Source of the DNA: Spirochaetaceae bacterium
Lineage (GTDB): Bacteria > Spirochaetota > Spirochaetia > Treponematales > Treponemataceae
Length of the DNA: 39,554 bases
Direction of reading: 5' to 3'
Assembly: GCA_017622135.1 (NCBI GenBank)
Contig: JAGARR010000039.1
Coordinates: forward strand, 1-39,554
Made by a program: the position numbers and the translations under genes. The notes below the pieces were generated by a model. The model saw only the letters and a program-made list of their open reading frames with translations, searched no databases and had not been told where the DNA came from. Positions 38,714 to 39,554 of the stretch are shown here, piece by piece (within the stretch, counting starts at the first letter, position 1; each line of letters starts with the position of its first letter).

Positions 38714-39027
38714 TGGTCCTGAAACACCACCAGGCCGTCATCCATGATACAGAAACCACTGACAACCTCGTAATTTGTATCCTCAATGAGATACACGTCA
38801 TCATCAAGCCACAGCTCTCCCATCAGGGCAACCAAATTTCCCTGGTCATCCTCGAACATCATGGCACCAACACCATCTCCAAAAAGAATCACACAGTCCA
38901 CCCCAGCCTCTGACTGGCCATAAAAAGCTGTATGCATCTCCAGCTCTGCGAAGGTAGATGCAATACAGGCAAAGCAAACAATCAAAAGGGCCACAACCCT
39001 TTTACAAGAACAAGAACTCCTCATCAT
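38695..39027 (-). CDS. Small secreted protein of unknown function
   Basis: The product is 110 residues with AAGGAG four to seven bases before two adjacent ATG codons. A signal peptide is clear: MMRSSCSCKRVVALLIVCFA then CIASTFAELE with a probable cleavage after TFA. The mature part is acidic and beta-rich (GVDCVILFGDGVGAMMFEDD; LWLDDDVYLIEDTNYEVV). No family is recognised. Its 3' end overlaps the mutS2 end by 19 bp on the other strand. Confidence 0.7.
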   Translation of the reverse strand: MMRSSCSCKRVVALLIVCFACIASTFAELEMHTAFYGQSEAGVDCVILFGDGVGAMMFEDDQGNLVALMGELWLDDDVYLIEDTNYEVVSGFCIMDDGLVVFQDHHSRTT

Positions 39028-39232
39028 TCCACTCCTTCAGCTTGATGAAAATTCATGTAATCCCTCAAAAGGACTATAACTCCATTATAGCATAGATATA
39101 GATAAAATGAAGAAATATTTTTCGGTATGACTTGCCCGGAAGCTGTTGATTCCAAGAAACAAATAGGACACCCTGAGTCCAAAACCTGTGTTAGAATGAA
39201 AAAAAGGAAACAACATTTTAACAGAGGTGAAG

Positions 39233-39554
39233 ATGAGAACAGGGTGTCCCATGCACATTGTAACAGTATTGCCGCACCAGAAGCAACTGGGGAAAGGGCA
39301 TTCTGGGGGAGTATCAACGAGGAGCACGAGGTTCCCTGCCGCTCGACGATCTCGAATGTCATAAAACGCCACAACTTTTTTTTTCCGGGCAGACACCAAG
39401 CCGTTCAAAAGACGGTCGAAAAGCGGAGTGAGGGCCTTTGAGAGGAGACGAACCAGAGGAAGGCCGAGCCGTGGCTGAGAAACGAGAATATAACCCAGCT
39501 GTGGACAAGGCCAAGGACACCGAAGGACAAGCCGTGCGTGGAGCGAATGATTGG
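39233..39554 (+). pseudogene. Decayed transposase (integrase-core type) at window edge
   Basis: An ATG at 39233 with AGAGGTGAAG upstream opens a 43-codon frame (MRTGCPMHIVTVLP) to a stop. In another frame a helix-turn-helix-like CRSTISNVIKRHNFFFPGRH appears at about 39338, followed by a stop and, in the same frame, ITQLWTRPRTPKDKPCVERM, which resembles the integrase-core motif near the third acidic residue. Frameshifts and an internal deletion are needed to join them. GGACACCCT (39168-39176) and AGGGTGTCC upstream/downstream of the start form an inverted repeat that may mark an element end. The stretch 39028-39232 holds no gene. Confidence 0.45.

Overview
The window looks like a chromosomal segment from a Firmicutes-type anaerobe. 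Strong AGGAGG ribosome binding sites precede most genes, the polysaccharide locus has an EpsG-type polymerase and a specialised NusG (LoaP/UpxY-like), and GMP synthetase is a stand-alone ATP-pyrophosphatase subunit. My best guess is a Selenomonas-like Negativicute; that is an inference from gene style, not from a marker gene. No rRNA, tRNA or CRISPR array was seen.

Left third (1-14 kb), mostly accessory: a minus-strand operon holds a WYL-type regulator, a Ycf46-like AAA+ ATPase, a charged helical protein, a glycine-zipper protein and a gene cut by the window edge. Next come a three-gene cassette ending in a DUF4160 protein and bounded by 20-bp direct repeats, a solitary XRE regulator with no room for a ribosome binding site, about 770 bp of structured repeats, a large BspA-like leucine-rich-repeat protein with a divergent MerR-type membrane regulator, a Phd/PIN toxin-antitoxin pair, a VOC protein, a decayed Doc locus, a DUF6985 protein, guaA with a tandem 60-bp repeat of its own 3' end, and a DinJ/YafQ pair. 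One 15-bp palindrome, TGACA-N5-TGTCA, sits at the same distance from the -10 box before both the WYL transcript and the leucine-rich-repeat gene.

Middle (14-31.5 kb): gpmI, then a polysaccharide (capsule/EPS/O-antigen-like) locus read right to left. The order is LoaP-like antiterminator, two toxin-antitoxin loci (one decayed), a 17 x 23-bp tandem array, Wzx flippase, Fe-S FrhB-like protein (frameshifted), acyltransferase (with a 10-G tract), DUF2442, pyruvyl-transferase-like protein, an ATPase/STAS-like pair, GT4, Wzy/EpsG, GT2, a second pyruvyl-transferase-like protein, a second FrhB-like protein and a final GT2. The 19.5-22.4 kb core is clearly AT-rich, which suggests import. Inside the locus, two small accessory cassettes (DUF2442; ATPase/STAS) are each flanked by a short duplicated 5' end of a neighbouring polysaccharide gene.

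Right part (31.6-39.5 kb): an XRE regulator divergent from the LoaP-like gene with shared ATTTGAAAT-type operators, a BI-1-family membrane protein, tyrS with a structured leader that may encode a 30-residue peptide, a DUF4160/DUF2442 pair in which DUF4160 has lost one base, the housekeeping pair rsgA-mutS2 (rsgA appears leaderless), a small secreted protein, and a decayed transposase at the edge.

Recurring themes are toxin genes with the catalytic core deleted in frame (Doc, HipA), small cassettes bounded by short direct repeats, and repeat or homopolymer structures that could vary surface-polysaccharide expression.
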